Source of the DNA: Pseudomonas sp. DC1.2
GTDB taxonomy: Bacteria; Pseudomonadota; Gammaproteobacteria; Pseudomonadales; Pseudomonadaceae
Direction: 5' to 3'
DNA length: 64,000 nucleotides
Assembly: GCF_034351645.1 (NCBI RefSeq)
Contig: NZ_CP133782.1
Location: forward strand, 4,990,001 to 5,054,000
Shown: positions 1-12,251 of the stretch, piece by piece
Layout: each line of letters begins with the position of its first letter
Numbering within the stretch: the first letter of the stretch is position 1
Translations under genes and position numbers: made by a program
The notes under the pieces: generated by a model
Seen by the model: only the letters and a program-made list of their open reading frames with translations
Database searches by the model: none
Told to the model about the DNA's origin: nothing

Positions 1-925
<925 letters not shown>

Positions 926-1018
926 TCAGAGATGATTTGGTTATATTTTATACAGTTATTTAATCTTCATCATGTCATTCATCTTTTCCAATTCATCCTT
1001 TCAAAGTCAAAATTACTT

Positions 1019-2437
1019 ATGACCACAGAACCGTCTAAAGCGCCTCCGCTTTACCCGAAGACCCACCTGCTCGCTGCAAGTGGTATAGCCGCCCTTCTCA
1101 GCCTGGCGCTCCTGGTATTCCCTTCCAGTGATGTTGAAGCCAAAAAGACGACCCGAAGCCTTGAACTGGAAAGTCCTGCTGAACAACTGACACAAGATCA
1201 AGACGCCGCTGACGCCGCCCAAGCCACAAATGAACCGGCAACCTCGCCTTTTGCGCAGATCGAAAACGGCGCCGAAGATACCCAACAAGCAGCCGAGACC
1301 GCATCCGCGCCAGGAGCAGGAGAAAAGAAAGCTCCAGGCCACAGGGAGGTGATTGTTGCCAAGGGTGACACCCTGTCCACACTGTTCGAGAAAGTCGGCC
1401 TTCCCGCCGCTTCGGTGCATGAAATCCTGGCCAGCGACAAACAAGCCAAGCAATTCAGCCAGCTCAAACATGGCCAGAAACTCGAATTCGAATTAAGCCC
1501 TGATGGCAAACTGACCAACCTACACACCAAGGTCAGCGACCTCGAAAGCATTACCTTGACCAGAAATGCCAAGGGCTATGTGTTCAACCGTATTACTGCA
1601 AAACCAACCGTGCGCACCGCCTATGTACATGGCGTGATCAACAGCTCTCTTTCACAGTCAGCCGCCCGCGCCGGACTCTCACATAGCCTGACGATGGATA
1701 TGGCTAGCGTATTTGGCTATGACGTCGACTTCGCCCAGGATATTCGTCAGGGCGATGAGTTCGATGTGATCTATGAACAGAAAGTCGTTAACGGCAAGCC
1801 CGTGGGTAATGGCCCAATCCTTTCTGCACGCTTCACCAATCGCGGTAAAACCTACACCGCTGTGCGTTACACCAACAAGCAAGGCAACAGCAGCTACTAC
1901 ACGGCTGATGGCAATAGCATGCGCAAAGCATTCATCCGTACCCCGGTAGACTTTGCCCGCATCAGTTCGAAATTCTCAATGGGGCGCAAGCACCCGATTC
2001 TGAACAAGATTCGCGCGCACAAAGGCGTCGACTATGCCGCCCCTCGTGGTACACCGATTAAAGCCGCCGGTGACGGCAAAGTGTTATTGGCTGGTCGTCG
2101 TGGCGGCTACGGCAACACCGTTATCATTCAGCACGGCAACACTTACCGCACGCTCTACGGCCACATGCAAGGCTTCGCCAAAGGCGTCCAGACCGGCAGC
2201 AACGTCAAGCAAGGCCAGGTAATCGGTTACATCGGCACCACCGGCCTTTCCACTGGTCCGCACTTGCACTACGAGTTCCAGGTCAATGGCGTACACGTCG
2301 ACCCACTAGGTCAGAAACTGCCAATGGCTGATCCAATCGCGAAGGCAGAGCGAACACGCTTCCTCGCACAAAGCCAGCCGCTAATGGCACGGATGGATCA
2401 AGAGAAAGCCACAATGCTGGCTTCGAGCAAGCGCTAA
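1019..2437 (+). CDS. M23 family peptidoglycan endopeptidase (MepM-like)
   Basis: A 472-residue murein hydrolase expected to cut peptide cross-links in the periplasm. An N-terminal hydrophobic stretch (about residues 18-36) acts as a membrane anchor or signal. An Ala/Glu-rich linker follows, then an OapA/LysM-like segment from about residue 109 (VIVAKGDTLS), and a C-terminal LytM/M23 domain. The zinc-site motifs are visible: HKGVDYAAP near residue 335 and HLHYEF near residue 415. The frame stays open upstream to 905, but that 38-residue extension is AT-rich and would place the anchor oddly, so I chose the ATG at 1019. The ribosome site before it is weak. anmK begins 3 bases after the stop, so the two are probably co-transcribed, pairing wall cleavage with recycling of wall sugars. 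Confidence 0.9.
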   Translation: MTTEPSKAPPLYPKTHLLAASGIAALLSLALLVFPSSDVEAKKTTRSLELESPAEQLTQDQDAADAAQATNEPATSPFAQIENGAEDTQQAAETASAPGAGEKKAPGHREVIVAKGDTLSTLFEKVGLPAASVHEILASDKQAKQFSQLKHGQKLEFELSPDGKLTNLHTKVSDLESITLTRNAKGYVFNRITAKPTVRTAYVHGVINSSLSQSAARAGLSHSLTMDMASVFGYDVDFAQDIRQGDEFDVIYEQKVVNGKPVGNGPILSARFTNRGKTYTAVRYTNKQGNSSYYTADGNSMRKAFIRTPVDFARISSKFSMGRKHPILNKIRAHKGVDYAAPRGTPIKAAGDGKVLLAGRRGGYGNTVIIQHGNTYRTLYGHMQGFAKGVQTGSNVKQGQVIGYIGTTGLSTGPHLHYEFQVNGVHVDPLGQKLPMADPIAKAERTRFLAQSQPLMARMDQEKATMLASSKR

Positions 2438-3532
<1,095 letters not shown>

Positions 3533-3539
3533 GCCCCAC

Positions 3540-3590
3540 ACAGCAAAACGCCGCAAAGCCATGAGCTGTGCGGCGCTTGATGATGCAATA
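3540..3590. terminator. Possible terminator between convergent anmK and erpA
   Basis: An inverted repeat GCCGCA ... TGCGGC with AAA upstream and a short CTTG downstream lies between the two convergent stops. The loop is long and the T-run poor, so this is a weak candidate. Confidence 0.3.
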
Positions 3591-3598
3591 AAGCGCGA

Positions 3599-3949
3599 TC
3601 AGATCGAAAACGAAGAACCGCAGCCACAGGTGGTGGTTGCATTGGGGTTCTTGATCACGAAACGCGAACCTTCCAGACCTTCCTGATAATCCACCTCGGC
3701 ACCCGCCAGGTATTGGAAGCTCATAGGATCGACCACCAGACTAACGCCTTCGCGCTCGACGATGGTGTCGTCGTCAGCTACTTCTTCATCAAAGGTAAAG
3801 CCGTACTGAAAACCTGAACAACCGCCACCCGTAACAAATACGCGCAGCTTCAAACGATCATTCCCCTCTTCATCGACCAGGCTCTTCACCTTGTGCGCAG
3901 CACCGTGAGTGAATTGCAAAGCCGTGGGGGTGAAGGATTCGACGCTCAT
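3599..3949 (-). CDS. erpA: Iron-sulfur cluster insertion protein ErpA (A-type carrier)
   Basis: A 116-residue A-type carrier that passes Fe-S clusters to target enzymes such as those of isoprenoid synthesis. The three cluster ligands are visible: Cys44 in GGGCSGF, and Cys108 and Cys110 in the C-terminal CGCGSSFSI. The frame is open ten codons further upstream, but the ATG at 3949 gives the family's usual [10 protein letters not shown] start. It is a single gene on the minus strand, convergent with anmK. The 170 bases up to the argC terminator would hold its promoter. Confidence 0.95.
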   Translation of the reverse strand: MSVESFTPTALQFTHGAAHKVKSLVDEEGNDRLKLRVFVTGGGCSGFQYGFTFDEEVADDDTIVEREGVSLVVDPMSFQYLAGAEVDYQEGLEGSRFVIKNPNATTTCGCGSSFSI

Positions 3950-4071
3950 GCTAACTATCTCCCGGCGTGATGCCGCCATAATGCGTGATGACGCGCATTA
4001 TCCGCTTCTCCTAGAAAATTGGTCAACTATTGTTACGGTATATCAATCGCCAAAATTGTTAGACCAAAATG

Positions 4072-4098
4072 CAAAAAAGCCCGATTAACGGGCCTTTT
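4072..4098 (-). terminator. Rho-independent terminator of argC
   Basis: On the minus strand GGCCCG-TTAAT-CGGGC is followed by TTTTTTG. It starts about 20 bases after the argC stop, where an intrinsic terminator is expected. Confidence 0.85.
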
Positions 4099-4117
4099 GC
4101 CAAGCTCTTAGCAGGGT

Positions 4118-5152
4118 TTATGGAAGCATGCCTGCGTGAGACAAGCCCAAGCGTTCATCCAGCCCGAACAAGATGTTCAAGTTCTGCACCGCCTGACCCG
4201 ACGCGCCCTTGACCAGGTTATCGATCACCGACAACACCACAACCAGGTCACCATCCTGCGGACGATGCACGGCAATACGGCACACGTTTGCCCCGCGCAC
4301 ACTGCGGGTTTCAGGATGGCTACCGGCCGGCATCACATCGACGAACGGCTCGTTGGCGTAACGCTTTTCAAACAGTGCTTGCAGGTCCACGGAACGATCA
4401 ACGACGGTCGCATAAAGTGTCGAATGAATGCCGCGAATCATCGGGGTCAGGTGCGGAACGAAGGTCAAACCGACTTCCTTGCCGGACGCAAGACGTAGTC
4501 CTTGGCGAATTTCCGGCAGGTGACGATGCCCTTTTACTGCGTAGGCCTTCATGCTTTCCGACGTTTCGGAATAAAGCGAACCGACAGAAGCACCACGACC
4601 GGCACCGCTGACACCGGATTTGCAGTCAGCTATCAGACGCGAAGTATCCGCCAGACCCGCCTCAAGCAACGGCAGGAAACCCAATTGCGTAGCAGTCGGA
4701 TAGCAACCGGGCACGGCAATCAGACGTGCATGCTTGATCTGCTCACGATTAACTTCCGGCAAGCCGTAAACTGCCTCTTCCAGCAACTCTGGCGCACCAT
4801 GAGGCTGACCGTACCATTTAGCCCATTCATCGGCGTCTTGCAGGCGGAAGTCTGCCGACAGGTCGATGACCTTGGTCCCGGCAGCCAGCAACTCACCTGC
4901 CAATGCATGGGCCACACCATGAGGCGTGGCAAAGAACACCACGTCACAGGCACCCAAGGTTTTGATGTCAGGCACGCTGAACGCCAAACCATCGTAGTGG
5001 CCTCGCAGGTTCGGATACAGGTCGGCCACAGGCAGGCCAGCCTCGGATCGAGAAGTAATGACCACCACTTCCGCTTGCGGATGCTGTGCCAACAGACGCA
5101 GCAGTTCGACACCGGTGTAACCCGTGCCGCCGACGATACCGACCTTGACCAT
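4118..5152 (-). CDS. argC: N-acetyl-gamma-glutamyl-phosphate reductase
   Basis: ArgC reduces N-acetylglutamyl phosphate to the semialdehyde with NADPH, the third step of arginine synthesis. The 344-residue product begins [14 protein letters not shown], the Rossmann nucleotide loop. The active-site Cys lies in VPGCYPTA. The frame extends 24 codons further upstream, but the ATG at 5152 has a good ribosome site (GAGGGCAGG) and the family's start. It is monocistronic here, diverges from hemJ and has its own terminator at 4072-4098. Confidence 0.96.
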   Translation of the reverse strand: MVKVGIVGGTGYTGVELLRLLAQHPQAEVVVITSRSEAGLPVADLYPNLRGHYDGLAFSVPDIKTLGACDVVFFATPHGVAHALAGELLAAGTKVIDLSADFRLQDADEWAKWYGQPHGAPELLEEAVYGLPEVNREQIKHARLIAVPGCYPTATQLGFLPLLEAGLADTSRLIADCKSGVSGAGRGASVGSLYSETSESMKAYAVKGHRHLPEIRQGLRLASGKEVGLTFVPHLTPMIRGIHSTLYATVVDRSVDLQALFEKRYANEPFVDVMPAGSHPETRSVRGANVCRIAVHRPQDGDLVVVLSVIDNLVKGASGQAVQNLNILFGLDERLGLSHAGMLP

Positions 5153-5287
5153 AAACCTGCCCTCAACGAACCCACTGGAAAGCCGTCGATAATAGGGGGC
5201 ACGCAGCCCTGCGACAACCGCCAAGGTGACGCGCGGCCGCTCAAGCCTCTACTATTCGGACTACCGTGAACCTGGGAATAACTAAAA

Positions 5288-5719
5288 ATGCTTTATCTAT
5301 GGCTCAAAGCGCTTCACATCGTCAGCATGGTCTGCTGGTTTGCCGGCCTATTCTATCTGCCGCGACTGTTCGTCTACCACGCTCAAAGTGAAGACACTGT
5401 CAGTAAAGAACGCTTCAGCATCATGGAGCGCAAACTTTACCGCGGCATCATGGGTCCGGCGATGATCGCCACTCTGGCCTTCGGCATCTGGCTGATCAGC
5501 CTCAATCCAAGCGCGTATTTCGGCCAAGGCGCCTGGATGCACGCCAAGTTGACACTTGTGGTGATCCTCATCGGCTATCACCATATGTGCGGCGCGCAAG
5601 TAAAACGTTTTGCCCGTGGCGAAAACACCCGCAGCCATGTCTTTTATCGCTGGTTCAATGAAGTGCCGGTTCTGATATTGCTGGCTATCGTAATTCTGGT
5701 CGTCGTTCGCCCGTTCTAA
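5288..5719 (+). CDS. hemJ: Protoporphyrinogen IX oxidase HemJ
   Basis: A 143-residue membrane protein with four predicted helices. HemJ oxidises protoporphyrinogen IX to protoporphyrin IX, the step before ferrochelatase in haem synthesis, in bacteria that lack HemG or HemY. The conserved His and Trp of helix 1 are visible in KALHIVSMVCWFAGL, with YHAQSE just after and the basic loop RKLYRGIMGP before helix 2. Length and motifs fit the HemJ (UPF0093) family. It diverges from argC and is followed 33 bases later by the nitronate monooxygenase gene, possibly on one transcript. Confidence 0.9.
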   Translation: MLYLWLKALHIVSMVCWFAGLFYLPRLFVYHAQSEDTVSKERFSIMERKLYRGIMGPAMIATLAFGIWLISLNPSAYFGQGAWMHAKLTLVVILIGYHHMCGAQVKRFARGENTRSHVFYRWFNEVPVLILLAIVILVVVRPF

Positions 5720-5752
5720 ACCAATAAGCCATTACTCACCGGGGTACTTCCA

Positions 5753-6721
5753 ATGTCGCTGCCCGCGCTACTCGACCAACGTTTGCGCCTACCTGTTGTG
5801 GTGGCGCCGATGTTTCTGATCTCTAACCCTCAACTGGTGCTTGCCTGCTGTCGCAATGGCATCGTGGGCAGCTTTCCTGCGCTGAACCAGCGTGAAAGCA
5901 GTGGCTTCAAGGCCTGGCTGGAAGAGATCGAAGCGGGGCTGGCGATATTGGAAAATCCGGCACCTTATGCCGTGAATCTTATCGTTCACAACAGCAATCC
6001 ACGCCTGCAAGCGGATCTGGACATCTGCGTCGAACATAAAGTCCCGATCGTGATCACCAGCCTCGGAGCCGTAAAAGAACTGGTCGATGCCGTCCACAGC
6101 TATGGAGGCTTGGTATTCCATGATGTGACCACCCGCCGCCATGCCGAGAAAGCTGCCGAAGCTGGCGTGGACGGGCTCATCGCTGTCGCCGCAGGCGCCG
6201 GTGGACACGCCGGCACCTGGAGCCCATTCTCGCTGATTGCCGAGATCCGCCAATTCTTCGACAAGACCCTGTTACTCGCGGGCTGCCTGAACCACGGCCA
6301 CGAGATTCTCGCGGCACAATTGCTCGACGCGGATCTGGCCTACTTCGGTACGCGATTTATCGGCACCACTGAAAGTCATGCGCCTGACGCCTACAAGCAG
6401 ATGCTGCTGACTTCCAAGGCAGCCGACATCGTTCATACTCCCGCTGTCTCCGGAGTACCGGCAAGCTTTATGCGCCAGAGCCTGGAGAATGCCGGTTTCG
6501 ACATGGCAACACTGCAAGGTAAGGGCGAAATGAATTTCGGCTCAAAGCTAAAGCCATTGAGCGATGAAGCCAAAGCCTGGAAAACCGTGTGGTCCGCCGG
6601 ACAAGGCGTCGGAGAAATCAATGACCTGCCAAGTGTCGATCAGTTGATTGCGCGGCTGGACGCCGAGTACCGCAAGGCGCAGGAACTCGCCGCACAGTTG
6701 CCCAAACGCTGGCCACGCTGA
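5753..6721 (+). CDS. Nitronate monooxygenase family flavoprotein
   Basis: A 322-residue TIM-barrel FMN protein of the 2-nitropropane dioxygenase/nitronate monooxygenase family. These enzymes oxidise alkyl nitronates such as propionate 3-nitronate. Family signatures include VVVAPMFLIS near the N-terminus and the FMN-phosphate loop AAGAGGHAGTWS near residues 146-157, which contains the candidate catalytic His. A second glycine patch, YFGTRFIGTTES, sits near residue 200. The real substrate is not known from sequence. It could share a transcript with hemJ. Confidence 0.85.
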   Translation: MSLPALLDQRLRLPVVVAPMFLISNPQLVLACCRNGIVGSFPALNQRESSGFKAWLEEIEAGLAILENPAPYAVNLIVHNSNPRLQADLDICVEHKVPIVITSLGAVKELVDAVHSYGGLVFHDVTTRRHAEKAAEAGVDGLIAVAAGAGGHAGTWSPFSLIAEIRQFFDKTLLLAGCLNHGHEILAAQLLDADLAYFGTRFIGTTESHAPDAYKQMLLTSKAADIVHTPAVSGVPASFMRQSLENAGFDMATLQGKGEMNFGSKLKPLSDEAKAWKTVWSAGQGVGEINDLPSVDQLIARLDAEYRKAQELAAQLPKRWPR

Positions 6722-6815
6722 AAGGAAAACTTGGCCAGCCTTGACCGGCTGGCTTTACACTCCGCGCCTACAGCCTTTTCTATTTAAAAAAATTTGTGAC
6801 AAGGATGCCTCGGCC

Positions 6816-7793
6816 ATGAGCGAAAACCGGTTCAAGATTGTCTTCGACGGCGCCTTGCTGCCAGGCGTTGATGTTGCCACCGCAAAACTCAATATCGCCG
6901 AGCTGTTCAAAAGCGATGTGGAAGCCATCGAACGGCTCTTTAGTGGCCATTGCGTAGCGCTCAAACGTGACCTGTCACAAGCAGATGCGCAGACCTACCT
7001 TCAAGCACTGAAGAAAACCGGAATCGATGCGCGCATCGAAGCAGAGCCCGCCATCGAGCTGAACTTGTCAGACGTCCACGAGCATCATCACGCCAACGAC
7101 CCAACGCTGTCGCCTGCCCCACAATCCCCTTACGCTCCTCCTCAGGCAAGTGTCGGTGAAACGCTGCCCGAGTTCGCCACACTCAAACCCTTCAGCATTG
7201 AGGGGCGCATCGGTCGCTTGCGCTTCCTCGCATGGACGATGGTGCTGGCGCTGGTCATGCTGATGACCGTCGCTGTATTTGCCTCGATAGCACTCACGCT
7301 CATAAGCGCCAACTCCACGGCTGGTTTGGTGATCGGTGGTCTGCTGGCAGCGCTCCTCTGCGTAGCGTTTGCGTTCATCAGCATCCAGATCAGCGTGCAG
7401 CGTTTGCACGACATCGGCTGGTCCGGCTGGCTCTGGCTGCTGAGCCTGGTGCCCTTCGTGGGCAGCTTTTTTCCGTTTGTACTGATGATTGCCCCCGGCA
7501 ACAACATCGCCAATCGATACGGCGCGCCGCCACCGCCCAACAGCACAGCGGTGAAGGTGTTGTCATCGTTGTGGGTAGCGTTTATTGCCATCATGTTCTT
7601 TGCTGGTTTGTCCGGCGGTATCAGTACTCTACGAAATGAGTACGAAAGCGCCACGGAAACCAGCTATGACAGTGGCTCTGTGACCACCGACGACGTTGAG
7701 GTGGAGCCGGCTGAGTCGGCCGAACAAGCGCCAAATTCAACCGACGATGCAGCCGAAGCAGCCCAGCCCCCTGTAGACTCTGCGAAAGAATGA
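6816..7793 (+). CDS. DUF805 family membrane protein
   Basis: A 325-residue protein of unknown function. Residues 1-80 form a soluble domain. A Pro/Ala/His-rich linker follows, then a DUF805 membrane region of four helices (roughly residues 140-280) with the typical motif VQRLHDIGWSGW. The C-terminal tail is acidic. I took the ATG at 6816 because the longer open frame (from 6648) overlaps the preceding gene and encodes arginine-rich, non-conserved sequence. DUF805 proteins are widespread inner-membrane proteins without an assigned activity, and the neighbours give no clear clue. Confidence 0.8.
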   Translation: MSENRFKIVFDGALLPGVDVATAKLNIAELFKSDVEAIERLFSGHCVALKRDLSQADAQTYLQALKKTGIDARIEAEPAIELNLSDVHEHHHANDPTLSPAPQSPYAPPQASVGETLPEFATLKPFSIEGRIGRLRFLAWTMVLALVMLMTVAVFASIALTLISANSTAGLVIGGLLAALLCVAFAFISIQISVQRLHDIGWSGWLWLLSLVPFVGSFFPFVLMIAPGNNIANRYGAPPPPNSTAVKVLSSLWVAFIAIMFFAGLSGGISTLRNEYESATETSYDSGSVTTDDVEVEPAESAEQAPNSTDDAAEAAQPPVDSAKE

Positions 7794-7855
7794 ACAGCGC
7801 TCCCCGTCCGTGACACCTGCGTCGCCGGCGCGGAGCTGTTGCGATGGAGAAATGC

Positions 7856-8644
7856 ATGACCCGTTACGCTCTGATCACTGGTGCTTCCAGCGGCATCGGC
7901 CTAGCGCTGGCAGAAGCGCTTGCCCGGCGCGGCCGCAGCTTGATCCTGGTGGCCCGACAACGTGATCAGCTGGAAAGTATTGCGATTGAACTAACGCAAC
8001 GGTTTGGCGTGGAAGTATTGTTCCGGGCCTGTGATCTCGGTGAGCCATTGCGGCTTTCAGGATTTCTGCTGGAACTGGAAGAGGGTGATCGGCAAATTGA
8101 TTTACTGGTCAACTGCGCCGGTATTGGCACCTGCGGCCCATTTCTGGCCCAGGACTGGATGACCGAACAAGACCTGATTGAGGTCAATATTCTCGCGCTG
8201 ACACGGCTGTGTCATGCCATCGGCAATAGCATGGCTCTGCAGGGCGGCGGGCAAATTCTGAATGTCGCCTCGGTGGCGGCATTTCAACCGGGCCCATGGA
8301 TGAGCACTTACTACGCCAGCAAAGCTTATGTACTGCATTTTTCCGAAGGCTTGCGCGTCGAGCTGAAGAAATGCGCAGTAAAGGTATCGGTGCTCTGCCC
8401 AGGGCCAACACGAACGTCGTTTTTCCGTACCGCGCAACTGGACATCGCAAAACTAGCGAACAGTCAACGGCTCATGAGCCCGGAAGAGGTCGCGCTTTAC
8501 ACGGTTCGTGCGTTGGAGAAAAACCGCGCCATCATCATTCCCGGACGCTTGAATCGCTGGTTCGCCTTCCTGCCAAGGCTTGGCTCGCGGTGGCTGACTC
8601 GGACCATCACCGGCATGGTTAACAAAGCCTATTGCCCGCGCTGA
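7856..8644 (+). CDS. SDR family NAD(P)-dependent oxidoreductase
   Basis: A 262-residue short-chain dehydrogenase of the DltE/YqjQ-like 'classical' type. It has the cofactor loop TGASSGIG (residues 8-15), the NAG motif as NCAGIG, and a YxxxK catalytic pair in YYASKAYVL with an upstream Ser in [13 protein letters not shown] ribosome site six bases before 7856 favours this ATG over the one at 7844. The substrate cannot be read from sequence. Relatives act on short acyl or keto substrates. Confidence 0.87.
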   Translation: MTRYALITGASSGIGLALAEALARRGRSLILVARQRDQLESIAIELTQRFGVEVLFRACDLGEPLRLSGFLLELEEGDRQIDLLVNCAGIGTCGPFLAQDWMTEQDLIEVNILALTRLCHAIGNSMALQGGGQILNVASVAAFQPGPWMSTYYASKAYVLHFSEGLRVELKKCAVKVSVLCPGPTRTSFFRTAQLDIAKLANSQRLMSPEEVALYTVRALEKNRAIIIPGRLNRWFAFLPRLGSRWLTRTITGMVNKAYCPR

Positions 8645-8724
8645 GTGCCCACAAAGCAAAAGACTGGGCTCGGGCATGGCCCATGAGTACACTCAGGCCA
8701 GCCCAAACAACGGAGAAAAAAGCT

Positions 8725-9063
8725 GTGGATACTCTGTTCACCAAGATCATCAACCGGGAAATACCGGCGAAGATTATTTTTGAGGACGACCAGGTACTGG
8801 CCTTCCACGATATTGCCCCACAGGCACCGGTACATTTTCTGGTCATCCCGAAAAAGCCAATACGCACCCTCAATGACCTGACCGAAGACGACAAGGCACT
8901 GGCCGGGCATATTCTGTTCACCGCCCAGCGACTGGCGCTGGAGCTGGGTTGCGAAGAAGGTTTTCGCATCGTCATGAACTGCAATGAACTGGGCGGTCAG
9001 ACTGTCTATCACATTCACATGCACGTACTGGGTCAGCGGCAAATGAACTGGCCGCCGGGCTAA
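8725..9063 (+). CDS. HIT family protein (Hint-like nucleotide hydrolase)
   Basis: A 112-residue histidine-triad protein with the triad HIHMH at residues 96-100. Hint proteins hydrolyse adenosine phosphoramidates and similar nucleotides. The open frame extends up to 8632, but that part is non-conserved. The GTG at 8725 gives the family start (V/M)[14 protein letters not shown] and has GGAG ten bases upstream. It lies between the SDR gene and coq7, all on the plus strand. Confidence 0.9.
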   Translation: MDTLFTKIINREIPAKIIFEDDQVLAFHDIAPQAPVHFLVIPKKPIRTLNDLTEDDKALAGHILFTAQRLALELGCEEGFRIVMNCNELGGQTVYHIHMHVLGQRQMNWPPG

Positions 9064-9157
9064 TTACAGAAGTGCTGGCGCTTATGGATGACCCAGCGCA
9101 AACCTTGCGCGGCCGATTGGGTTAAACTGGCCGCCGAGATTCCTCCCGGAGGTCAGC

Positions 9158-9805
9158 ATGTCTACACAACGTCATTACTCGCCGATTGACCGTCTTCTGC
9201 TGCAAGCCGACGCAGCGATGCGTACCTTGCTGCCCTTCAGTGGCCAGCCGTACCGCCCGTCGCCAGCCATCGTTCAGCCGGACGTAAAAATGAGCGACGA
9301 AGACACCCGACATGTTGCCGGCCTGATGCGCATCAACCATACCGGTGAAGTGTGCGCCCAGGCGCTTTACCAGGGACAAGCCCTCACCGCCAAGTTACCG
9401 CACGTGCGCGCGGCAATGGAACATGCCGCCGAGGAAGAAATCGATCATTTGGTCTGGTGCGAACAACGCATCCAGCAGTTGGGCAGCCACACCAGCATCC
9501 TCAATCCGCTGTTCTACGGCATGTCGTTCGGAATTGGCGCGGTGGCCGGCTTGATCAGCGACAAGGTCAGCCTCGGATTTGTTGCCGCGACAGAGCATCA
9601 AGTGTGCAAGCACTTGAATGAACATCTGGAGCAACTGCCGGCCGAGGACGAGAAATCACGGGCGATCCTTGAGCAGATGCGCGTCGATGAAGAGCATCAT
9701 GCGGAAAGTGCGCTGGATGCAGGCGGTTTCCGTTTTCCGGCGCCGGTTAAATTCGGCATGAGCCTGTTGGCAAAGGTGATGACCAAGAGCAGTTACCGGA
9801 TCTAA
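9158..9805 (+). CDS. coq7: 2-polyprenyl-3-methyl-6-methoxy-1,4-benzoquinone monooxygenase
   Basis: Coq7 hydroxylates demethoxyubiquinone in ubiquinone synthesis using a carboxylate-bridged di-iron site at the membrane. The 215-residue product shows the ferritin-like ligand motifs: the first Glu in [20 protein letters not shown] as the ExxH motif in the second helix, and DEEHHAE near the C-terminus. A GGAGG-type ribosome site precedes the ATG. It ends just before a strong bidirectional terminator shared with speD. Confidence 0.95.
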   Translation: MSTQRHYSPIDRLLLQADAAMRTLLPFSGQPYRPSPAIVQPDVKMSDEDTRHVAGLMRINHTGEVCAQALYQGQALTAKLPHVRAAMEHAAEEEIDHLVWCEQRIQQLGSHTSILNPLFYGMSFGIGAVAGLISDKVSLGFVAATEHQVCKHLNEHLEQLPAEDEKSRAILEQMRVDEEHHAESALDAGGFRFPAPVKFGMSLLAKVMTKSSYRI

Positions 9806-9868
9806 GACTTATCGTCAAATCGCCGTCCGAGCCACGCTCGCTTCAACAGAGCGATGCATTTCAGCCAT

Positions 9869-9904
9869 AAAAAAGGCGACTACCGCAAAGTAGTCGCCTT
9901 TTTT
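9869..9904. terminator. Bidirectional terminator between coq7 and speD
   Basis: A nine-base-pair stem GGCGACTAC / GTAGTCGCC with a six-base loop, flanked by AAAAAA on one side and TTTTTT on the other. It can end transcription of both convergent genes. Confidence 0.93.
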
Positions 9905-9916
9905 GTACAAAAAATC

Positions 9917-10711
9917 TTAGCTCGGCATATTGCGTGCGTAGAAGATTTCCAACATTTCGTGTTTCACCCGCTCAGTCACCTGCGAGCGCTGCTCGGAAGA
10001 CAGGCTGCTGGTGGCATCACCAAACAGGTAGTTATCCAGCTCGAAGTTCTTCAACAGCATCTTCGTGTGGAACAGGTTTTCCTGGTACACGTTCACGTCA
10101 GTCATCTGGTAACTGTCGCGAGTGTCTTCGGAAAGATAATTCTGAATCGAGTTGATCTCATGGTCGATGAAGTGCTTTTTGCCTTCAACGTCACGGGTGA
10201 AACCGCGCACGCGGTAATCCACGGTCACGATGTCCGATTCGAACTGGTGAATCAGGAAGTTGAGCGCCTTAAGCGGTGAAATGACGCCACAGGTCGACAC
10301 ATCTATGTCTACACGGAATGTCGCAATGCCATCCACCGGGTGGATTTCCGGGTAGGTATGCACCGTGATATGACTTTTGTCGAGGTGGGCCAGGATAATC
10401 TCGGGCAACGGGCCTGGTGACTCTTCGATCTGACTGTCGGTTGGGGTCACCGGCTCTTCAGAGATCAGAATCGTGACGCTGGCACCCTGGGGTTCATAGT
10501 CCTGACTGGCAATGTTCAGGATGTTGGCACCAATGATTTCGACAACTTCAGTGAGAATCTGCGTCAGGCGTTTCGCGTTGTACTCTTTATTGATGTACTC
10601 AACGTAAGCCTGCTGGTCTTGCGGGGTTTCCGCGTAGCAGATGTCATAGATGTTGAAGCTCAAGGTCTTTGTCAGGTTATTGAACCCATGGAGCTTGAGT
10701 TTGCTTTTCAC
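9917..10711 (-). CDS. speD: S-adenosylmethionine decarboxylase proenzyme
   Basis: SpeD makes decarboxylated SAM, the aminopropyl donor for spermidine. The proenzyme cleaves itself to form a pyruvoyl cofactor. At 264 residues it has the length of the E. coli-type enzyme, and the cleavage site is visible as [12 protein letters not shown], with the new N-terminal Ser at residue 113. I chose the GTG at 10711, which gives [10 protein letters not shown]; the longer frame from 10753 adds non-conserved residues. About 240 bases upstream separate it from the OsmC-like gene. A polyamine/opine-type ABC importer lies further on in the window. Confidence 0.94.
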   Translation of the reverse strand: MKSKLKLHGFNNLTKTLSFNIYDICYAETPQDQQAYVEYINKEYNAKRLTQILTEVVEIIGANILNIASQDYEPQGASVTILISEEPVTPTDSQIEESPGPLPEIILAHLDKSHITVHTYPEIHPVDGIATFRVDIDVSTCGVISPLKALNFLIHQFESDIVTVDYRVRGFTRDVEGKKHFIDHEINSIQNYLSEDTRDSYQMTDVNVYQENLFHTKMLLKNFELDNYLFGDATSSLSSEQRSQVTERVKHEMLEIFYARNMPS

Positions 10712-10948
10712 CGTTAAAAACTCTCTATGTAAGCGGCCCGGCCGCGTGATCAAGCATGCCCGTCAGATGCGAACAACGCACCTGCGTAGGACGGTTAACA
10801 CCTCTTCGCGATGGCGATTTTGGTTGTCTGTTCGGGTGTGCGGCCTCTCGATTAGCGGGCCACTACCCTGAAAAAAGTGGCGCATTATGCAGACGTCAGC
10901 TATGGATCGCCAGAGTCTGCACTGCTTTTATGATAGTTGAATGTCGAA

Positions 10949-11377
10949 TCAGCCGAGTTCAATGATCTCGTAGTCATGAGTAATGGCCACGCCGGCTGCG
11001 CCGAGCATGATCGAGGCCGAGCAATACTTCTCGGCCGACAGCTCGATGGCACGCTTGACCTGCGCTTCTTTCAGCCCCCGCCCCTTGACCACAAAGTGCA
11101 TGTGGATCTTGGTAAAGACCTTAGGGTCTTCGGTCGCACGCTCGGCGTCGAGAAACGCTTCACAGCTTTCGACTGCCTGACGGGATTTCTTGAGGATGCT
11201 GACCACATCAAAATTGCTGCAACCGCCAACGCCCAACAGCAGCATTTCCATCGGGCGAACACCCAGATTGCGACCACCGGCCTCAGGCGGACCGTCCATG
11301 ACAACGACATGACCGCTGCCGGATTCACCGAGGAACATGGCTTCGCCAGCCCATTGGATGCGTGCCTTCATCGCCAA
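10949..11377 (-). CDS. OsmC family protein
   Basis: A 142-residue OsmC/Ohr-fold protein. The two redox cysteines typical of the family are present: Cys53 in GVGGCSNFD and Cys119 in EKYCSAS. The closest type by eye is the YhfA-like group, often found beside crp/vfr, rather than Ohr itself. A role in peroxide or thiol stress is the family expectation, not shown here. It is divergent from vfr. The ATG two codons downstream (MKARIQ) is an alternative start. Confidence 0.85.
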   Translation of the reverse strand: MAMKARIQWAGEAMFLGESGSGHVVVMDGPPEAGGRNLGVRPMEMLLLGVGGCSNFDVVSILKKSRQAVESCEAFLDAERATEDPKVFTKIHMHFVVKGRGLKEAQVKRAIELSAEKYCSASIMLGAAGVAITHDYEIIELG

Positions 11378-11425
11378 GACTCCACTGTCTAAAAAAGGGT
11401 CGCCAGCTTAGCACAAGGCCCCGGT

Positions 11426-11446
11426 ATGACGGCGCTTCGCCGTCCT
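11426..11446. promoter_or_regulatory. Hairpin in the OsmC-like/vfr divergent region
   Basis: A seven-base-pair inverted repeat GACGGCG-CTT-CGCCGTC lies 50 bases upstream of the OsmC-like gene and about 160 bases upstream of vfr. It could be a protein-binding site or transcript structure. Nothing in it identifies the factor. Confidence 0.4.
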
Positions 11447-11606
11447 AGGACGCATGCACATTCGGCGTAGGTAAATTCTCGAATTATCAAGGAAGTGTCT
11501 GTTAAGCTGGCGCCAATTCGCTGGCGCATAGCCAGCTTTGTAGCGACCGTCATCTGCACCTCATAAAAAAACCAAACACACAGTGAAGTCCTTTCGGGAT
11601 ACAACC

Positions 11607-12251
11607 ATGGTTGCTAGTGCCCCAACCCCAAAAATCAAAAACCTCGACAAGCTACTGATGCATTGCCAGCGCCGCCGCTATGCAGCCAAGAGCAACATCA
11701 TCTGTGCCGGTGATCGCTCAGACACGCTGTTCTTTATCATCAAGGGGTCAGTGACCATCATCATCGAGGATGATGAGGGCCGCGAAATGATCATTTCCTA
11801 TTTAAATTCCGGGGACTTCTTTGGCGAGCTGGGGCTGTTTGAGCAGGCCGGTCAAGAACAGGAACGTAGCGCCTGGGTGCGAGCCAAGATCGAATGCGAA
11901 GTCGCGGAAATCAGCTACGCGAAATTCCGTGAACTGTCGCAGCAGGATCCAGACATTCTTTACGTGCTCAGCGGACAAATCGCACAGCGTCTGCGCAATA
12001 CCACGCGCAAAGTAGGAGACTTGGCCTTCTTTGACGTGACCGGACGAGTCGCGCGCTGCCTGCTGGAGTTGTGCAAGCAACCGGACGCCATGACCCATCC
12101 AGACGGCATGCAAATCAAAGTAACCCGCCAGGAGATCGGGCGGATTGTCGGCTGTTCGAGGGAGATGGTCGGACGCGTGCTCAAGGACCTGGAGGAGCGC
12201 AACCTGGTGGACGTTAAAGGCAAGACCATGGTGGTCTTCGGAACGCGCTAA
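11607..12251 (+). CDS. vfr: cAMP-activated global regulator Vfr (CRP family)
   Basis: Vfr is the Pseudomonas CRP homologue and controls virulence, quorum sensing and motility genes with cAMP. The 214-residue product has the length and much of the sequence I remember for P. aeruginosa Vfr. It has a cyclic-nucleotide β-roll with [11 protein letters not shown] and RSAWVRAK in the phosphate cassette, a dimerisation helix, and a C-terminal helix-turn-helix with [18 protein letters not shown]. The upstream ATG-like start at 11583 adds eight non-conserved residues, so 11607 is preferred. It is convergent with the lipoate-ligase-like gene, overlapping it by 4 bases at the stops. Confidence 0.95.
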   Translation: MVASAPTPKIKNLDKLLMHCQRRRYAAKSNIICAGDRSDTLFFIIKGSVTIIIEDDEGREMIISYLNSGDFFGELGLFEQAGQEQERSAWVRAKIECEVAEISYAKFRELSQQDPDILYVLSGQIAQRLRNTTRKVGDLAFFDVTGRVARCLLELCKQPDAMTHPDGMQIKVTRQEIGRIVGCSREMVGRVLKDLEERNLVDVKGKTMVVFGTR